Positions 26,418-34,574 of a DNA stretch of 34,681 nucleotides are shown piece after piece. Both the position numbers and the translations under genes were made by a program. The notes under the pieces are model-generated. The model had not been told where the DNA came from. It did no database searches and was given only the letters and a program-made list of their open reading frames with translations. Source of the DNA: Periweissella beninensis. Lineage in GTDB: Bacteria; Bacillota; Bacilli; Lactobacillales; Lactobacillaceae. The stretch's first letter is position 1; every line of letters starts with the position of its first letter. The stretch covers positions 1 through 34,681 of the forward strand of contig NZ_JAFBDN010000014.1 of NCBI RefSeq assembly GCF_016908275.1. Direction: 5' to 3'.

Positions 26418-26761
26418 AAGAATCATTAAAAAAAAGTTTGAATAAAACACAAGCAGGTTTTACCTTATTGGAAATGACAATTGTACTATTGATATTAGGA
26501 TTATTAATGTTAGTGATTTTACCTAATATTGCAGCAATCAGAAAGGATGCTGATAATCGGCAGGCAAAAGCAATGCGTTCGGTAGTCCAAACGCAAGTCG
26601 ACTTATATTTAAATGAAGAGTCAGATAATGATAATAAAGAAGAACCTAAAGTTTCTTTTGAAACGTTAAAAAATGCTAAATATCTAACGGTAGAGCAAAT
26701 AAAAAGAGCGGAAAAGGTAGGAATAATTATTGAAAATAATATTGCCAAGCGTGATGTATAA
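26414..26761 (+). CDS. comGC: Major competence pseudopilin ComGC
   Basis: A 115-residue class III prepilin, the main subunit of the competence pseudopilus. A positively charged leader ends at G15, followed by FTLLE, so the prepilin peptidase ComC should cut between G15 and F16. The conserved glutamate at mature position 5 is E20. The hydrophobic helix LEMTIVLLILGLLMLVIL follows, then a charged soluble C-terminal part. The start overlaps comGB by four bases. It overlaps comGD by 32 bases. Confidence 0.95.
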   Translation: MKESLKKSLNKTQAGFTLLEMTIVLLILGLLMLVILPNIAAIRKDADNRQAKAMRSVVQTQVDLYLNEESDNDNKEEPKVSFETLKNAKYLTVEQIKRAEKVGIIIENNIAKRDV

Positions 26762-27188
26762 AGGATTTACGTTAATAGAAGCAGTATTAGTATTGACAAT
26801 TGTGAGTGGCTTAATGTTATTTGGCTATTATCAAGTTGATTACGCACAACAACGAGCAGAAAGTCGATTTTGGCAAGCTTTAGATTTAACGTGGCGACAA
26901 GCACAAATGGCAACGTGGGATAGTGATGATTACTTAGATTTTAGATTTTATCAGCATGAATTGTTAGTTTGGCAAAATGGCAAAATTGTAAGATCATTAC
27001 CATATCCACGTTCAATAATATGTAATGTCAAGAAGACTAAATCAGTTATTGTCAGTAATCAAGGAGTTATTCAGCCAACGAAAGTAATTTTAATAACGCA
27101 ACAAGGAGTTCATTATGAAATTAGTTGGGGCTTTAATTGGGGAACATATAAAATCACACCGGAACCAGCCGGGGTTTATCATCGCTGA
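26730..27188 (+). CDS. comGD: Minor pseudopilin ComGD
   Basis: A 152-residue prepilin with the cleavage motif G12-FTLIE followed by a hydrophobic helix. The TTG at 26730 is taken as start. It has a TAGGAA-type ribosome site at a suitable distance and gives a 12-residue leader. The later ATG at 26754 would leave a leader of only four residues. The soluble domain has no recognisable motif, as usual for ComGD. It overlaps comGC by 32 bases and comGE by 74 bases. Confidence 0.9.
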   Translation: MKIILPSVMYKGFTLIEAVLVLTIVSGLMLFGYYQVDYAQQRAESRFWQALDLTWRQAQMATWDSDDYLDFRFYQHELLVWQNGKIVRSLPYPRSIICNVKKTKSVIVSNQGVIQPTKVILITQQGVHYEISWGFNWGTYKITPEPAGVYHR

Positions 27189-27363
27189 TGGAATGATTGC
27201 CTTGACGATATGCATGGTTAGCTTTGGGTGGTTTGCGACTAATCAAGGACAATTAACAAGGCAATTACGCGATAAGGAAAGAGTTGTGGAAAAAATTAGA
27301 TTGGAAAAAGAAGCCAGTGATCAAGCTATTGAAGCTTTTTATGAAAAGACAAAACGCGTTTAG
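27115..27363 (+). CDS. comGE: Minor pseudopilin ComGE
   Basis: An 82-residue prepilin-like protein with a leader ending at PG and a mature start FIIAD. The residue at mature position 5 is therefore aspartate instead of the usual glutamate. One hydrophobic helix follows, then a short charged helical tail. AAGGAG is about seven bases before the ATG, although the start lies 74 bases inside comGD. Identity rests on the motif, size and operon position. Confidence 0.85.
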   Translation: MKLVGALIGEHIKSHRNQPGFIIADGMIALTICMVSFGWFATNQGQLTRQLRDKERVVEKIRLEKEASDQAIEAFYEKTKRV

Positions 27364-27793
27364 TTTAGTTGAAGCACTGACAGGTCTGCTAATTTTAGGC
27401 TTAATAACTGGATTACTCCAGATGGGGGTGCTTCTAGTCAAAGATTCATTAATTACTAATAAACCAGCGATGTATTCTTGGATTCAATTTCTCCATAATA
27501 TTGAAACTGACCAAAATCCATTTTATTGGCAAAAGTTAGCCGCCGACAAGACACAATTAGGATTATGGCGGCAAAACAAGGAAAATGGTGAAGCTAAGGA
27601 ATATATTTTAAAATTAACCAAAAAAACACATACATTGTATATGAGTGGTGTTGATGGTGGGTATATGCCATTTATTTACAATGTAGAAACGGTAAAATTC
27701 AAAAAAATAAAGAATAATATACAAATTAACGTTGTATTTATTTCGGGAGAGCACCGTAATGCAATATTGGCAATCAAAAATAAAAAAGAGTAA
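27341..27793 (+). CDS. comGF: Minor pseudopilin ComGF
   Basis: A 150-residue prepilin-like protein. The ATG at 27341 gives a leader MKRQNA before FSLVE. The residue before the cut is alanine rather than glycine; the +5 glutamate is kept. A hydrophobic helix (LTGLLILGLITGLLQMGVLLV) is followed by a beta-rich soluble domain typical of ComGF. An upstream GTG at 27284 is in frame but would give a long charged leader, so it was not chosen. The ribosome site is poor. It overlaps comGE by 23 bases, suggesting coupled translation. Confidence 0.85.
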   Translation: MKRQNAFSLVEALTGLLILGLITGLLQMGVLLVKDSLITNKPAMYSWIQFLHNIETDQNPFYWQKLAADKTQLGLWRQNKENGEAKEYILKLTKKTHTLYMSGVDGGYMPFIYNVETVKFKKIKNNIQINVVFISGEHRNAILAIKNKKE

Positions 27794-27974
27794 GCAGCCA
27801 GCCTTCATTTTGTTAGCAACTTTAAGTTTTCTAATGTTATTAGGATCAGTTCAAGTTTGGCAGCTCAAAATCTATGAGCAACAAATGGTAATCTATAATA
27901 AAGTTATTAAAAGTTACCAAAAAAAAATTGCTAAAAATAAGCAAAAATTAAAGATACTCGATAAACAAGAATAA
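27759..27974 (+). CDS. comGG: Minor pseudopilin ComGG
   Basis: A 71-residue protein with a basic N-terminus, a cut-site-like PA-FILLA stretch, one hydrophobic helix and a lysine-rich coiled tail. It lacks the +5 glutamate, as ComGG and GspK-type tip pilins commonly do. GGGAGAG lies seven bases before the ATG at 27759, which fixes this start over an upstream TTG at 27732. It is short for ComGG, but it is the last gene of the operon and overlaps comGF, so the call is position-based. Confidence 0.75.
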   Translation: MQYWQSKIKKSKQPAFILLATLSFLMLLGSVQVWQLKIYEQQMVIYNKVIKSYQKKIAKNKQKLKILDKQE

Positions 27975-28028
27975 GCACAAGTTATTTGTTTGTAGCATTA
28001 AGTTGCTTGAGGACGGGTTAACTATACC

Positions 28029-28115
28029 AAAAAACATGCTTAATTAGTTAATGGCACTTTCCGGCTAAAAATAAATTTAGTTAGTAATCCATTTTATTAA
28101 TTAAACATGTTTTTT
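28029..28115. terminator. Possible shared terminator of comG and clc
   Basis: An A-rich arm at 28029-28052 and a T-rich arm at about 28096-28115 are largely complementary (AAAAAACATG with CATGTTTTTT plus inner A/T pairs). The loop is long. It lies between convergent genes. The fold is weaker than the other terminators here. Confidence 0.4.
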
Positions 28116-28141
28116 AAGTGTCAGATATGCTAGTACAAACG

Positions 28142-29383
28142 TCATTTATGATAATTAAGGACAATTTGAGAAGTACCAATTGCTAAGCTAACCGCCAGTC
28201 CCAATGGTAAAAGAGCGGAATAATTAAGATGAACAACTTCAAAAATCATAAATAAGGCCATTAAAGGAGCTTGTTGTGAAGCTGCTAACAAGCTAACGGC
28301 ACCAATAAGCGCCCCTTGTGGTAGTGAGTTAGCAGAAACGGCTGTAATCAAGCCGCCCACAACAGCACCAATTGATATGGAAGGTGTCAAAGTCCCACCA
28401 GCTGCACCAGCTTTAATTGTAAATACAGTAACTAGTGCTTTTAGGATAGCACCAATTAATAGAAGAGTAAACATGGTACGTGACGAAGCACTAATTGCTA
28501 GTTGCGCTAAGGCTCGTCCATTACCCATAATTTGTGGTAAGCGCATAGAAATAATACCAGTAATGAGGCTAATTAGAGGTAATTGCCAGACAATATTTAG
28601 ATTATGGGTTTGCTTTTTTTCAGCCCATTTAAAGGACTTTCGAAATAAGCCACCTAAAAAACCACACAGTGGAGCAATTATCAAAATGATCGGTAAGATA
28701 GTCAGAGAAAATTTATTGGTAGGTATGGCATAGTAGGGGGTAAAACCTTTATAAGTAGCCCCTACTAGCATTGCAATTGTGGACATACCCAGACTAACAC
28801 TAATATTTTTAACGGAGACATCTTTTAACAGAATTTCAACAGCAAAGAACATGCCAGTAATGGGGGCAATATATACACCGGCAAAGCCAGCGCCAGCTGC
28901 ACTAGCAATTAATAATTGCTTATTTGTTGGACTTAACGTGGTTAGGTTGGTTTTTTCAAGTAACTTGTCCCATTGACTAGCAAGCATTGCACCAGCTTCT
29001 CTGGGGGCGAGTTCACGACCAACTGAACCACCAGTACCGACGTAAAAAATTTGGGTAAAAGTATGAATTAACATTGGCCAAAATGGCATCTGTTTACCTT
29101 TTAAAGCCGCATTAATGGCAATAGGGCCTTGACTATGTTTTCTAAGAAAATACCAAATAAGTCCAGAGATTGTCCCACCAAGGATAACAGAAATTAACCG
29201 ACGGAATGGTTGGGTGCTAATGGGGCTAGGATTAAGAACAGTTTCGTTGAAATTTAAAAAAAGATGTTCAATAAGTTCCAAAAACATACTTAACATTACA
29301 GAACTTAGGCCAACTAATAAGCCTAAGATAAGCGTTGAAATAACTAAAGTAAAATTTTCGGAAGTAAAAAATTTTTTATTCAT
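28142..29383 (-). CDS. CLC-family chloride channel/transporter
   Basis: A 413-residue polytopic protein with about ten helices and the CLC fold. Family blocks are GGSVGRELAPREAGA near residue 118, GFAGVYIAPITGMFFAVEI near 170 and KAGAAGGTLTPSISIGAVVGG near 320. The GRE gating glutamate is kept, but the usual GREGP reads GRELAP, and the classic GSGIP block reads QGPIAI. It therefore belongs to a divergent CLC branch. Whether it moves chloride, another anion, or exchanges it for protons cannot be told. AAAGGAG lies 15 bases upstream. It sits between comGG and the methyltransferase on the opposite strand. Confidence 0.88.
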   Translation of the reverse strand: MNKKFFTSENFTLVISTLILGLLVGLSSVMLSMFLELIEHLFLNFNETVLNPSPISTQPFRRLISVILGGTISGLIWYFLRKHSQGPIAINAALKGKQMPFWPMLIHTFTQIFYVGTGGSVGRELAPREAGAMLASQWDKLLEKTNLTTLSPTNKQLLIASAAGAGFAGVYIAPITGMFFAVEILLKDVSVKNISVSLGMSTIAMLVGATYKGFTPYYAIPTNKFSLTILPIILIIAPLCGFLGGLFRKSFKWAEKKQTHNLNIVWQLPLISLITGIISMRLPQIMGNGRALAQLAISASSRTMFTLLLIGAILKALVTVFTIKAGAAGGTLTPSISIGAVVGGLITAVSANSLPQGALIGAVSLLAASQQAPLMALFMIFEVVHLNYSALLPLGLAVSLAIGTSQIVLNYHK

Positions 29384-29697
29384 CTTAATTATTTAAAACT
29401 CCTTTTATGATTGAAAATGTAACAATTGCATTAAATAAGATTACTCCTAAACTGACAAGACAACAAGCGATAAATCAAGCAATTAGATTACCAAAAAATG
29501 TAAGCGTTATCTTTTGCTTGTGACAAAAAGTGAGCAAGTAAAATGAGATTCAAAAATCGCTTGTTAGAAGTTAATAAAAGATAGATTTTAGCTAATCTAG
29601 TTTGATGAAACATAGAATGTAGTTTGTGAATATGTTAAACTAGCATATGTAATAATATGAATTACTATAAAAATAATGAGTATTGGAGGGGTGAATT
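29384..29697. other. Intergenic region between clc and the methyltransferase gene
   Basis: These 314 bases lie between divergent genes. Seen: the clc ribosome site (on the minus strand), a weak promoter candidate for the methyltransferase (TTGTGA 29624-29629, TATGTA 29646-29651, 16-base spacer), and the GGAGGGG ribosome site at 29685-29691. No convincing gene, tRNA or strong hairpin was found. Confidence 0.5.
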
Positions 29698-30654
29698 CTG
29701 ACACAGGATAAAGTTGAAACACTTTATAAGGTGCTTGATCAAGCAAGCCAACTTTTAATTGATGAACTAGACACTGCTTATTTTGATGCGTTAATTGAAG
29801 TGACGCAAGATTTATTGAGTGGGACAATTCAGGTTGAAGATGGTAAACCTAGTCAAGCTGTAGTTAAACGACTCCAACAATTATTTGCAGGAGTAATGAT
29901 AAGTTCTTTAGAAAGTGAAACCATTCGTAAGGCAATTGGATTGGCACTATTAAGAGCAGCAAAAATCGATAAATTACAGGCTAACCATCAGTTAACACCT
30001 GATATGATTGGGCTAATTATTGGTTATTTATTAAATAAATTAAATAAAAAGCCAATTAATCGGCTTTTTGATGTAACTGTTGGAACAGGTAATTTGTTGG
30101 GAGCTGTTAATGCCTTTTTAAGACAACAAAATAAGCAGCCACAAGAATTATATGGTATGGACATTGATGATACATTATTAGCAATGGCTGGTATCAGTTT
30201 TGACTTACAACAAATTCCAGTTAATTTATTCAATGATGATGCAACACAGGGAAATTTACCAACAGCCGATGCCGTTATTAGTGATTTACCGTTAGTGCAT
30301 AATCAAAAGAGTGATCAAGTCGATCAAAATTTAATTAGTGCTAGTATTGATGCTGTAGTTGAAGGCGGCTTTGCAATATATGTTGTACCAAGTAATTTAT
30401 TAGAAGGAAACCAAGCAAAGGATATGTTGAGATTAATAACCGCAAAAACATATCTGCAAGGATTCCTAAAATTACCAGATTCAGTATTTAAAAACAGTAA
30501 TGCTCAAAAAGCAGTATTGATTTTACAAAAACAAGGTGGGCTCGCACAGCAAGCAAAAGAAGTATTAATTGGCCAGTTACCAGCCTTAAAAGATACGCAT
30601 GCGTTAAAAAGTTTTTTCAATGACCTTGATGAATGGGCCAAACAATTAAATTAA
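29698..30654 (+). CDS. YtxK-like class I SAM-dependent methyltransferase
   Basis: A 318-residue N6-adenine-type methyltransferase fold protein of the group found after comG in lactobacilli and bacilli. Motif I is VTVGTGNLLGAV, an acidic GMDIDD follows, and motif IV reads SDLP, the form typical of this family rather than NPPY. Substrate is unknown. The first ATG or GTG in frame is GTG 29731, which has no ribosome site. GGAGG at 29685-29689 sits eight bases before CTG 29698, and the reading frame from there (LTQDKVETLYKVLDQA) extends the family N-terminus. A CTG start is therefore proposed; ATT 29695 is the other choice. ackA follows after 21 bases. Confidence 0.85.
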   Translation: MTQDKVETLYKVLDQASQLLIDELDTAYFDALIEVTQDLLSGTIQVEDGKPSQAVVKRLQQLFAGVMISSLESETIRKAIGLALLRAAKIDKLQANHQLTPDMIGLIIGYLLNKLNKKPINRLFDVTVGTGNLLGAVNAFLRQQNKQPQELYGMDIDDTLLAMAGISFDLQQIPVNLFNDDATQGNLPTADAVISDLPLVHNQKSDQVDQNLISASIDAVVEGGFAIYVVPSNLLEGNQAKDMLRLITAKTYLQGFLKLPDSVFKNSNAQKAVLILQKQGGLAQQAKEVLIGQLPALKDTHALKSFFNDLDEWAKQLN

Positions 30655-30675
30655 GAGAAGAAAAGGAGCCACATA

Positions 30676-31866
30676 ATGGCAAAAACAATGGCAGTTAATG
30701 CTGGATCATCATCATTGAAGTTTCAACTTCTTGAAATGCCAGCAGAACAAGTAATCGCAAAGGGACAAATTGAACGGATTGGATTGAAGGATTCAATTGT
30801 GACTATTAAATATGGTGATGGTCAAAAATTTGAAACAATTGAAGACATTGACAACCATGAAATTGGAATTAATAAATTATTGCAAAGCTTACTTGATTTG
30901 CATATTATTACTGATTTTAACGAAATTACAGGAGTAGGCCACCGGGTTGTTGCTGGTGGTGAATGGTTTAATCAATCAGTTGTGGTAACTGAGAATGTGT
31001 TAGAAAAGATTGATCGGTTAGCGGAGTATGCACCGTTGCACAATCCAGCTAATGCAATGGGTATTCGTGTTTTCCAAAAGTTATTGCCAAATGCTATTTC
31101 GGTTGCTGTATTTGATACTGCGTTCCATCAAACGATGCCAAAAGAAAATTATTTGTATAGTTTGCCATACCAATACTACACTCGCTATGGCGCCCGTAAA
31201 TATGGGGCCCATGGAACTTCACACCGGTATGTAGCTGAACGTGCTGCCGTTATGTTAGATAAGCCATTAACTGATTTAAAATTAATCACATTGCACCTTG
31301 GGGCAGGAGCTTCAATTACAGCTATCAAAGATGGTAAATCCTTTGATACATCAATGGGCTTTACTCCATTAGCTGGGATTACAATGGCAACACGTTCAGG
31401 GGATGTTGATCCATCGTTGATTTACTATATTCAAGAACATGAAAAATTAAGTAATGCCGAAATGTTAAAAATTCTTAATGGTAAATCAGGCTTATTAGGT
31501 ATCTCAAGTATTTCTTCAGATATGCGGGACTTATTAGACGTAATTGATACAAATGATCATGCCAAGTTAGCTATCGATATTTTTGTGAATCGTGTTGTTA
31601 AATATATTGGTCAATATGTTGCTGAAATGGGTGGCATCGATGCAATTGTATTTACAGCTGGTATTGGTGAAAATTCAGTGCCATTAAGAAAAATGATTAT
31701 TGATAAGCTAGGCTATTTTGGCATTAAGTTAGATGAGAAACAAAACGAAAAACGTGGTAGTGAAATTGAGATTTCAACTAGTGATTCAGCCGTTAAAGCT
31801 TTGATGATTCCAACTAACGAAGAATTAATGATTGCGCGTGACGTTGAAACCTTAAAAAATAAATAG
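30676..31866 (+). CDS. ackA: Acetate kinase
   Basis: A 396-residue ASKHA-fold kinase that converts acetyl phosphate and ADP to acetate and ATP, a main ATP source in heterofermentative metabolism. The N-terminal VNAGSSSLKF, the central VFDTAFHQTMP and GAHGTSHRY blocks, HLGAGAS and the C-terminal FTAGIGENS are all present. Length is normal. AAGGAG precedes the ATG. It follows the methyltransferase in the usual order. No intrinsic terminator is visible before the IS remnant, whose hairpin at 31963-31999 may end the transcript. Confidence 0.97.
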   Translation: MAKTMAVNAGSSSLKFQLLEMPAEQVIAKGQIERIGLKDSIVTIKYGDGQKFETIEDIDNHEIGINKLLQSLLDLHIITDFNEITGVGHRVVAGGEWFNQSVVVTENVLEKIDRLAEYAPLHNPANAMGIRVFQKLLPNAISVAVFDTAFHQTMPKENYLYSLPYQYYTRYGARKYGAHGTSHRYVAERAAVMLDKPLTDLKLITLHLGAGASITAIKDGKSFDTSMGFTPLAGITMATRSGDVDPSLIYYIQEHEKLSNAEMLKILNGKSGLLGISSISSDMRDLLDVIDTNDHAKLAIDIFVNRVVKYIGQYVAEMGGIDAIVFTAGIGENSVPLRKMIIDKLGYFGIKLDEKQNEKRGSEIEISTSDSAVKALMIPTNEELMIARDVETLKNK

Positions 31867-31960
31867 TTTTTAAATTAGTGGTTTTGGTACGGTACCTTGC
31901 TATCAAGAAATAGGCTCTTTGTCAAATGGTACTGATAGACTAAATAATTAAATTAATTTA

Positions 31961-32143
31961 TTAAGCAACTAATTCATAATTTGAATTAGTTGCTTTTTTG
32001 TAATTTAGCGCAAAATATGAATTTTTAAAGATAATTAAAATACGCTCTCTGAAGTTTTCAAAATTTTTGAAACCATATGCAATACGACTAATAACTTTTA
32101 TTTTATTATTGATTGCCTTTACAGGGGCATTGTTTAGTGGCTT
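31961..32143 (-). pseudogene. Transposase C-terminal fragment, ISL3 family
   Basis: About 60 codons read on the minus strand end in TAA at 31961-31963. The key block is [20 protein letters not shown] followed by [11 protein letters not shown], the conserved C-terminal region of ISL3-type transposases (usually NGP-x-E-x-xNNKIKxIKRxAYG). The acidic residue that normally follows GP-x is lysine here. There is no start codon and no upstream domain, so it cannot encode an active enzyme. Its last codons lie within the hairpin at 31963-31995. Confidence 0.75.
31963..31999. terminator. Hairpin/terminator inside the IS remnant
   Basis: A perfect 14-pair stem (31963-31976 with 31982-31995) has a five-base loop and six T on the plus strand. 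It is also the 3' end of the transposase fragment. It may now end ackA transcription. Confidence 0.85.
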
Positions 32144-32738
32144 ACAAGTACTACCGCAAAACTTTATTATGGTTAATACAAAAGGGCGTCGTTTTGTTAA
32201 TGAGTATGGTAGTCGGGATGAATTAACAAAAGCAGCTATTGCTAATGGGGAGTTGTTTTATCTAATTGCTGATGAAGAGATTAGGAAAACAGCCTATAAT
32301 ACTAATCAAGCAAAAATCGATAAGCAGGTTGCTGACGGGACCTTGTTTCGAGCAGATACTTTGATTGATTTAGCACAGCAGTTGGGGATGGATCCTAATG
32401 TGCTGACTGAAACAATCACTAAATATAATCAATATGTGGATCAAAGATATGATCCAGAGTTTGGTAAAGATGCGTTTGATTTAAAAGGCTTAACAGCGCC
32501 ATTTTATGCGACACCACAAAAACCGGCGGTCCACCATACGATGGGCGGATTAAAAATTGATGCTAAAACCCATGTCCTAGATGCTAATAATCAGATAATT
32601 CCTGGATTGTATGCAGCTGGTGAAGTAGCGGGAGGAATCCATGCTGGTAATCGCTTAGGTGGGAACTCATTAACTGATATTTTTACATTCGGTCGGATTG
32701 CAGGGAGCACCGTGATAGCCGATGAATTTACTAATTAA
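32142..32738 (+). pseudogene. C-terminal fragment of a fumarate reductase/flavocytochrome c-type flavoprotein
   Basis: About 198 codons of an FAD-binding flavoprotein remain. They include [20 protein letters not shown], the [18 protein letters not shown] block and the FAD-closing [20 protein letters not shown] near the end. Intact relatives are about 450-600 residues, so the N-terminal FAD-binding Rossmann part is lost. The frame is open back to a TTG at 32067 but has no ribosome site there. The first 25 or so hydrophobic residues are antisense transposase DNA, not flavoprotein. The missing 5' part is not elsewhere in the window. Confidence 0.85.
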
Positions 32739-32781
32739 GTAGTATTATTAACAACAATTTGATAATTATTAAAGTACATAG

Positions 32782-32832
32782 CCAAAAGGTATTGTTAAAA
32801 AATTAATTTTAACAATACCTTTTGGTTTTTTT
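32782..32832 (+). terminator. Terminator after the flavoprotein fragment
   Basis: A perfect 19-pair stem (32782-32800 with 32807-32825) with a six-base loop is followed by a T-run. It separates the fragment from the M32 peptidase gene. Confidence 0.95.
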
Positions 32833-32904
32833 ATCATGTTTGGACAATGATTAAGCTAGCTAAAGCCTAGGCCTGATTTATTATGGTAATGAACTAATCA
32901 AGGA

Positions 32905-32933
32905 TTGGCAGAAGAATAACAATTTGGTATATT
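32905..32933 (+). promoter_or_regulatory. Promoter of the M32 carboxypeptidase gene
   Basis: TTGGCA (32905-32910) and TATATT (32928-32933) are separated by exactly 17 bases and lie about 50 bases before the start codon. It is one of the best-spaced promoters in the window. Confidence 0.6.
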
Positions 32934-32984
32934 AGAAAAAAGCGTTAAAATTAAAAAAAACTAATTTTATAGAGGAGTAAGCAA

Positions 32985-34499
32985 TTGGTTAAATATGTAG
33001 AAGAAGATTTATTGGCGTTACTTAAAGAAATTTCATTGTTAGAGGAAAATCAAGCACTACTGGGATGGGATGCTCTAACGGGAATGCCAACAGATAGTAG
33101 TGATTTTAGAGCTGAATTACTAAGTTATTTAGGAGGCAAAAGCTTTGAGCTAATGACCGGACCTAAAATGACTGATATGTTAAATTATTTTAGGCAAAAT
33201 CCAACCATATTATCAAAATTAGGTAATCAATTAGTTGCACATGAAAGTAAAAAGGTTAAGTTAAACACTAATATTCCAAATGAAGACTTTATGGAATATC
33301 AACGATTAACTTCTAAAGCACAGGATGCTTGGGCTAAGGCACGTCAAAATAATGACTATGCAATTTATGCGCCGTACTTAAAAAAGATTATCGAATATAA
33401 GAAAAAATTTATAAAATTATGGGATCCTCAAAATCAAGCAAAAACATCCTATGATGTTTTATTAGATCAATTTGAACCAGGCTTGACAGTTGCAAAATTA
33501 GATGTGATTTTTAATGAAGTAAAAACTGGATTACAAAAAATTCAAAATAAATTAAGTTATGGGCAAAAACCTGATGATCGCATCATGCATCGTGAGGTAC
33601 CAATTGCGCAACAACGTGAATTAGCATTAACTTTAGCACAGAAATTAGGCTACAAGCTCAGCAAAGGGCGCCTTGATGATACAATTCATCCGTTCATGAC
33701 AGCTATGAATCGTAATGATGCTAGAATTACAACTCGATGGGCGACGAATGACTATCAAATGGCAGTACTTGGTGTTTTACATGAAGCGGGTCATGGTTTA
33801 TTTGAACAAAATATCGCAGCTAAGTTTGATTACACGCCGTTTGCGAAAGACATGGCGATGAGTATTCATGAGTCACAATCATTATTTAATGAAATTATAA
33901 TTGGTCGTTCTAAAAGCTATTGGCAAAATGAATTTACAACGTTGAATACAGTTACTAACGATACGTTCGCAGATGTTAGTTTTAATGAGTGGTATCGGGC
34001 TTGGATGACAACGAAGCCAACTTTAATTAGAACTGAAGCAGATCCGCTAACGTATCCATTACATATCATAATTCGATATGAAATTGAAAAAGCAATCTTT
34101 AATGACGATTTCAATGTCAAGGATTTACCAGCACTGTGGAATGCAAAATACCAAGAATATTTAGGCATATTACCAGAAAATGATTTGGTGGGTATTTTAC
34201 AAGATATCCATTGGGCCGGTGGTGATTTTGGTTATTTCCCTAGTTATGCATTAGGGCATTTATATGCTGCTCAATTTTACCATACTATGCAAAAAACTAT
34301 TGATTTTGATCAAGTGTATGCTAGTGGTGATTATCAAGCAATTTTCGATTGGCGTAAAGAACATGTTTGGCAATATGGTGCATCTAAAACACCACAAGAA
34401 ATTTTAAAGCAAGCAACTGGTGAAGAGCTTAATCCTCAGTATTGGCTAGAACTACAAGATGCCATTTATACAGATGTTTATCAGGTTGTCATTAATTAA
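32985..34499 (+). CDS. M32 family metallocarboxypeptidase (thermostable carboxypeptidase Taq type)
   Basis: A 504-residue mostly helical zinc carboxypeptidase that removes C-terminal residues from peptides. The zinc motif is H266-E-A-G-H270 (VLHEAGHGLFEQ), with a third ligand expected in the MSIHESQSLFNE block near residue 295. IRTEADPLTYPLHIIIRYE near 347 and the GYFPSYALGHLYAAQF block near 419 are family signatures. No signal peptide, so it is cytoplasmic. The start is TTG at 32985, seven bases after GAGGAG. Length is normal. Confidence 0.95.
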   Translation: MVKYVEEDLLALLKEISLLEENQALLGWDALTGMPTDSSDFRAELLSYLGGKSFELMTGPKMTDMLNYFRQNPTILSKLGNQLVAHESKKVKLNTNIPNEDFMEYQRLTSKAQDAWAKARQNNDYAIYAPYLKKIIEYKKKFIKLWDPQNQAKTSYDVLLDQFEPGLTVAKLDVIFNEVKTGLQKIQNKLSYGQKPDDRIMHREVPIAQQRELALTLAQKLGYKLSKGRLDDTIHPFMTAMNRNDARITTRWATNDYQMAVLGVLHEAGHGLFEQNIAAKFDYTPFAKDMAMSIHESQSLFNEIIIGRSKSYWQNEFTTLNTVTNDTFADVSFNEWYRAWMTTKPTLIRTEADPLTYPLHIIIRYEIEKAIFNDDFNVKDLPALWNAKYQEYLGILPENDLVGILQDIHWAGGDFGYFPSYALGHLYAAQFYHTMQKTIDFDQVYASGDYQAIFDWRKEHVWQYGASKTPQEILKQATGEELNPQYWLELQDAIYTDVYQVVIN

Positions 34500-34574
34500 T
34501 ATTAACAATCGATAACGGCTTAGACTAAGTAAAGACTACTAGGAACCTAAAACTAACGCAAAAAAGAGCTTATG

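Larger units (their letters stand above)
31913..32143 (-). mobile_element. Remnant of an ISL3-like insertion sequence (one terminus)
   Basis: The left edge is an IS-type terminal repeat starting GGCTCTTTGTCAA (31913-31940). Inside it, on the minus strand, is the C-terminal coding end of a transposase, stopping at 31961. The rest of the element is gone: at about 32143 the sequence becomes flavoprotein coding DNA. The terminus shares 14 contiguous bases with the IS end at 34575. Family assignment is by recall of ISL3-type ends and the transposase motif, not by search. Confidence 0.7.

Noticed and set aside
27284-27340. Upstream GTG start for comGF
   Set aside because: It would give a 25-residue highly charged leader; the ATG at 27341 gives a typical short prepilin leader.
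29408-29524. 38-residue plus-strand ORF upstream of the methyltransferase
   Set aside because: No ribosome site in this orientation; the C/T-rich bases before it are the clc ribosome site on the other strand.
31888-31898. GGTAC-G-GTACC palindrome after ackA
   Set aside because: Only 11 bases with no T-run, no matching partner site and no known operator of this form; may be chance.
32067-32141. Hydrophobic N-terminus of the flavoprotein ORF as a signal or membrane anchor
   Set aside because: The same DNA read on the other strand encodes the conserved transposase C-terminal motif, and there is no ribosome site before the TTG.
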